Positions 14,254-15,022 of a DNA stretch of 15,022 bases are shown in pieces (the first letter of the stretch is position 1; the number at the start of each line of letters is the position of its first letter). The stretch lies in contig JAEKFU010000034.1 of NCBI GenBank assembly GCA_016522385.1, forward strand, positions 1 to 15,022, written 5' to 3'. Both the position numbers and the translations under genes were made by a program. The notes under the pieces were generated by a model. The model did no database searches, was not told the DNA's origin, and worked only from the letters and a program-made list of their open reading frames with translations. The stretch comes from Pseudomonadota bacterium. GTDB taxonomy: Bacteria; Pseudomonadota; Alphaproteobacteria; Rhizobiales; Aestuariivirgaceae.

Positions 14254-15022
14254 TTAGGCGTTGGACGTTGAATCTCCAATCGTTGTTGTCGTGTCCTGGT
14301 GCAAATGGCAGGCTGCGAACTGACCCGGAGCGACCTCTGTGAACTCCGGTTCGATCTGCCTGCAGATGTCCATCACCATCGGGCATCGGGTGCAAAAGTT
14401 GCAGCCACGCGGCGGATTGGCCGGCGAAGGCACATCGCCCGTCAGGATGATATGCTGGCGTCGGCTTTCGATCTCCGGGTCCGGTTCGGCCACCGCCGAC
14501 AGCAAGGCCTGCGTATAGGGATGGGTGGGTGCCGAGTAGAGTTGATCACGGCTCGCCAGCTCGACGATTTTGCCCAGATACATCACCGCCACCCGGTCGG
14601 CGATGTGGCGCACCATCGATAGGTCATGACTGATGAACAGGTAGGTCAGACCGAACGTCTCCTGCAGGCTCTCCAGCAGGTTCACCACCTGAGCCTGAAT
14701 CGACACATCAAGCGCGGCAATCGGTTCGTCACAGACAATGAATTTGGGATGGAGCGCCAAGGCCCGGGCAATGCCGATTCGCTGGCGCTGGCCGCCGGAA
14801 AACTCGTGCGGATAGCGGTTGGCAAACGCACGGGCGAGCCCGACCGCATCCATCAGTTCATAGATGCGTGCGCTCCTGTCCTGCTTGGAAAGTGACAGAT
14901 GTTCATCGATCGGTTCGCCAATGATCGCGGCGACCGTCATACGCGGGTTCAAGCTGGCCTGGGGATCCTGGAAGATCATCTGCATTTTTGGGCGGATGCT
15001 GCGCAGACCGTCTGCGTCAATG
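14254..15022 (-). CDS. dipeptide/oligopeptide-type ABC transporter ATP-binding protein (5' end missing)
   Basis: The reading frame runs off the right edge, so the Walker A part is outside the window; the ATG at 14985 is internal, since family sequence (DADGLRSIRPK) continues before it. Visible are the Q-loop MIFQDPQASLNP, signature FSGGQRQRIGIARAL, Walker B FIVCDEPIAALDVS, the switch His in FISHDLSMVRH, and the C-terminal oligo_HPY extension APTHPYTQALLSAV followed by the Cys cluster CNFCTRCP...C...C. This extension marks DppD/DppF/OppF-type ATPases; the ATPase order and the lone placement before the binding protein suggest the OppF/DppF partner, with a DppD-like gene likely further right. 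The C-terminal tail is rich in Thr and Ser (TTTTIGDSTSNA). Confidence 0.92.
   Translation of the reverse strand, partial: IDADGLRSIRPKMQMIFQDPQASLNPRMTVAAIIGEPIDEHLSLSKQDRSARIYELMDAVGLARAFANRYPHEFSGGQRQRIGIARALALHPKFIVCDEPIAALDVSIQAQVVNLLESLQETFGLTYLFISHDLSMVRHIADRVAVMYLGKIVELASRDQLYSAPTHPYTQALLSAVAEPDPEIESRRQHIILTGDVPSPANPPRGCNFCTRCPMVMDICRQIEPEFTEVAPGQFAACHLHQDTTTTIGDSTSNA

Noticed and set aside
1..15022. CRISPR array, tRNA or rRNA genes, toxin-antitoxin or phage genes
   Set aside because: No spaced repeats, clover-leaf sequences or phage or toxin-like frames were found; all gaps over 100 bp were read on both strands.

Overview
The window looks like accessory or semi-core chromosome of an alphaproteobacterium, probably Hyphomicrobiales (rhizobia-like) or a close relative. 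This rests on moderately high GC, the style of the SleB-type cell wall hydrolase, a degraded IS3-type orfA of the kind common in rhizobia, a remnant of the intergenic palindrome that translates as RHSGERRN, and long ABC-uptake operons. No rRNA, tRNA, CRISPR array or intact mobile element was seen.

Region 1 (1-2323, + strand): the last codons of a HlyD-type membrane-fusion protein, coupled through an overlapping TGATG to a large fusion protein. That protein carries a PqqD-like N-terminal domain, an M50 (site-2 protease) membrane core and a HlyD-like C-terminal adaptor. This is the tail of an export or processing system whose other genes lie left of the window.

Region 2 (2336-3533, - strand): a small Cys-containing exported protein of unknown function and a SleB-type cell wall hydrolase, separated by 286 bp with a strong inverted repeat. 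Upstream of the hydrolase is an AT-rich gap, then a decayed IS3-family orfA (about 3695-3850).

Region 3 (3895-10171): a compact six-gene - strand operon transcribed in the order periplasmic binding protein, ATPase, permease, permease, enolase-superfamily enzyme, short-chain dehydrogenase. A GlxA-type AraC-family regulator is divergently transcribed. The transporter is of the polar amino acid type. The likely scheme is import of a small amino-acid-like or betaine-like molecule, isomerisation or dehydration by the enolase-family enzyme, and oxidation by the SDR, under control of the regulator. The enolase-family active site departs from the standard pattern, so the substrate cannot be read off. 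This is the best candidate for an undescribed pathway.

Region 4 (10321-15022, - strand): part of a dipeptide/oligopeptide-type (Dpp/Opp) ABC operon, in the order ATPase (cut by the window edge), binding protein, permease B, permease C. It converges on the regulator of region 3. A perfect 10-bp GC stem-loop just after the binding-protein gene probably sets its higher expression, and a degraded palindromic repeat lies before permease B.
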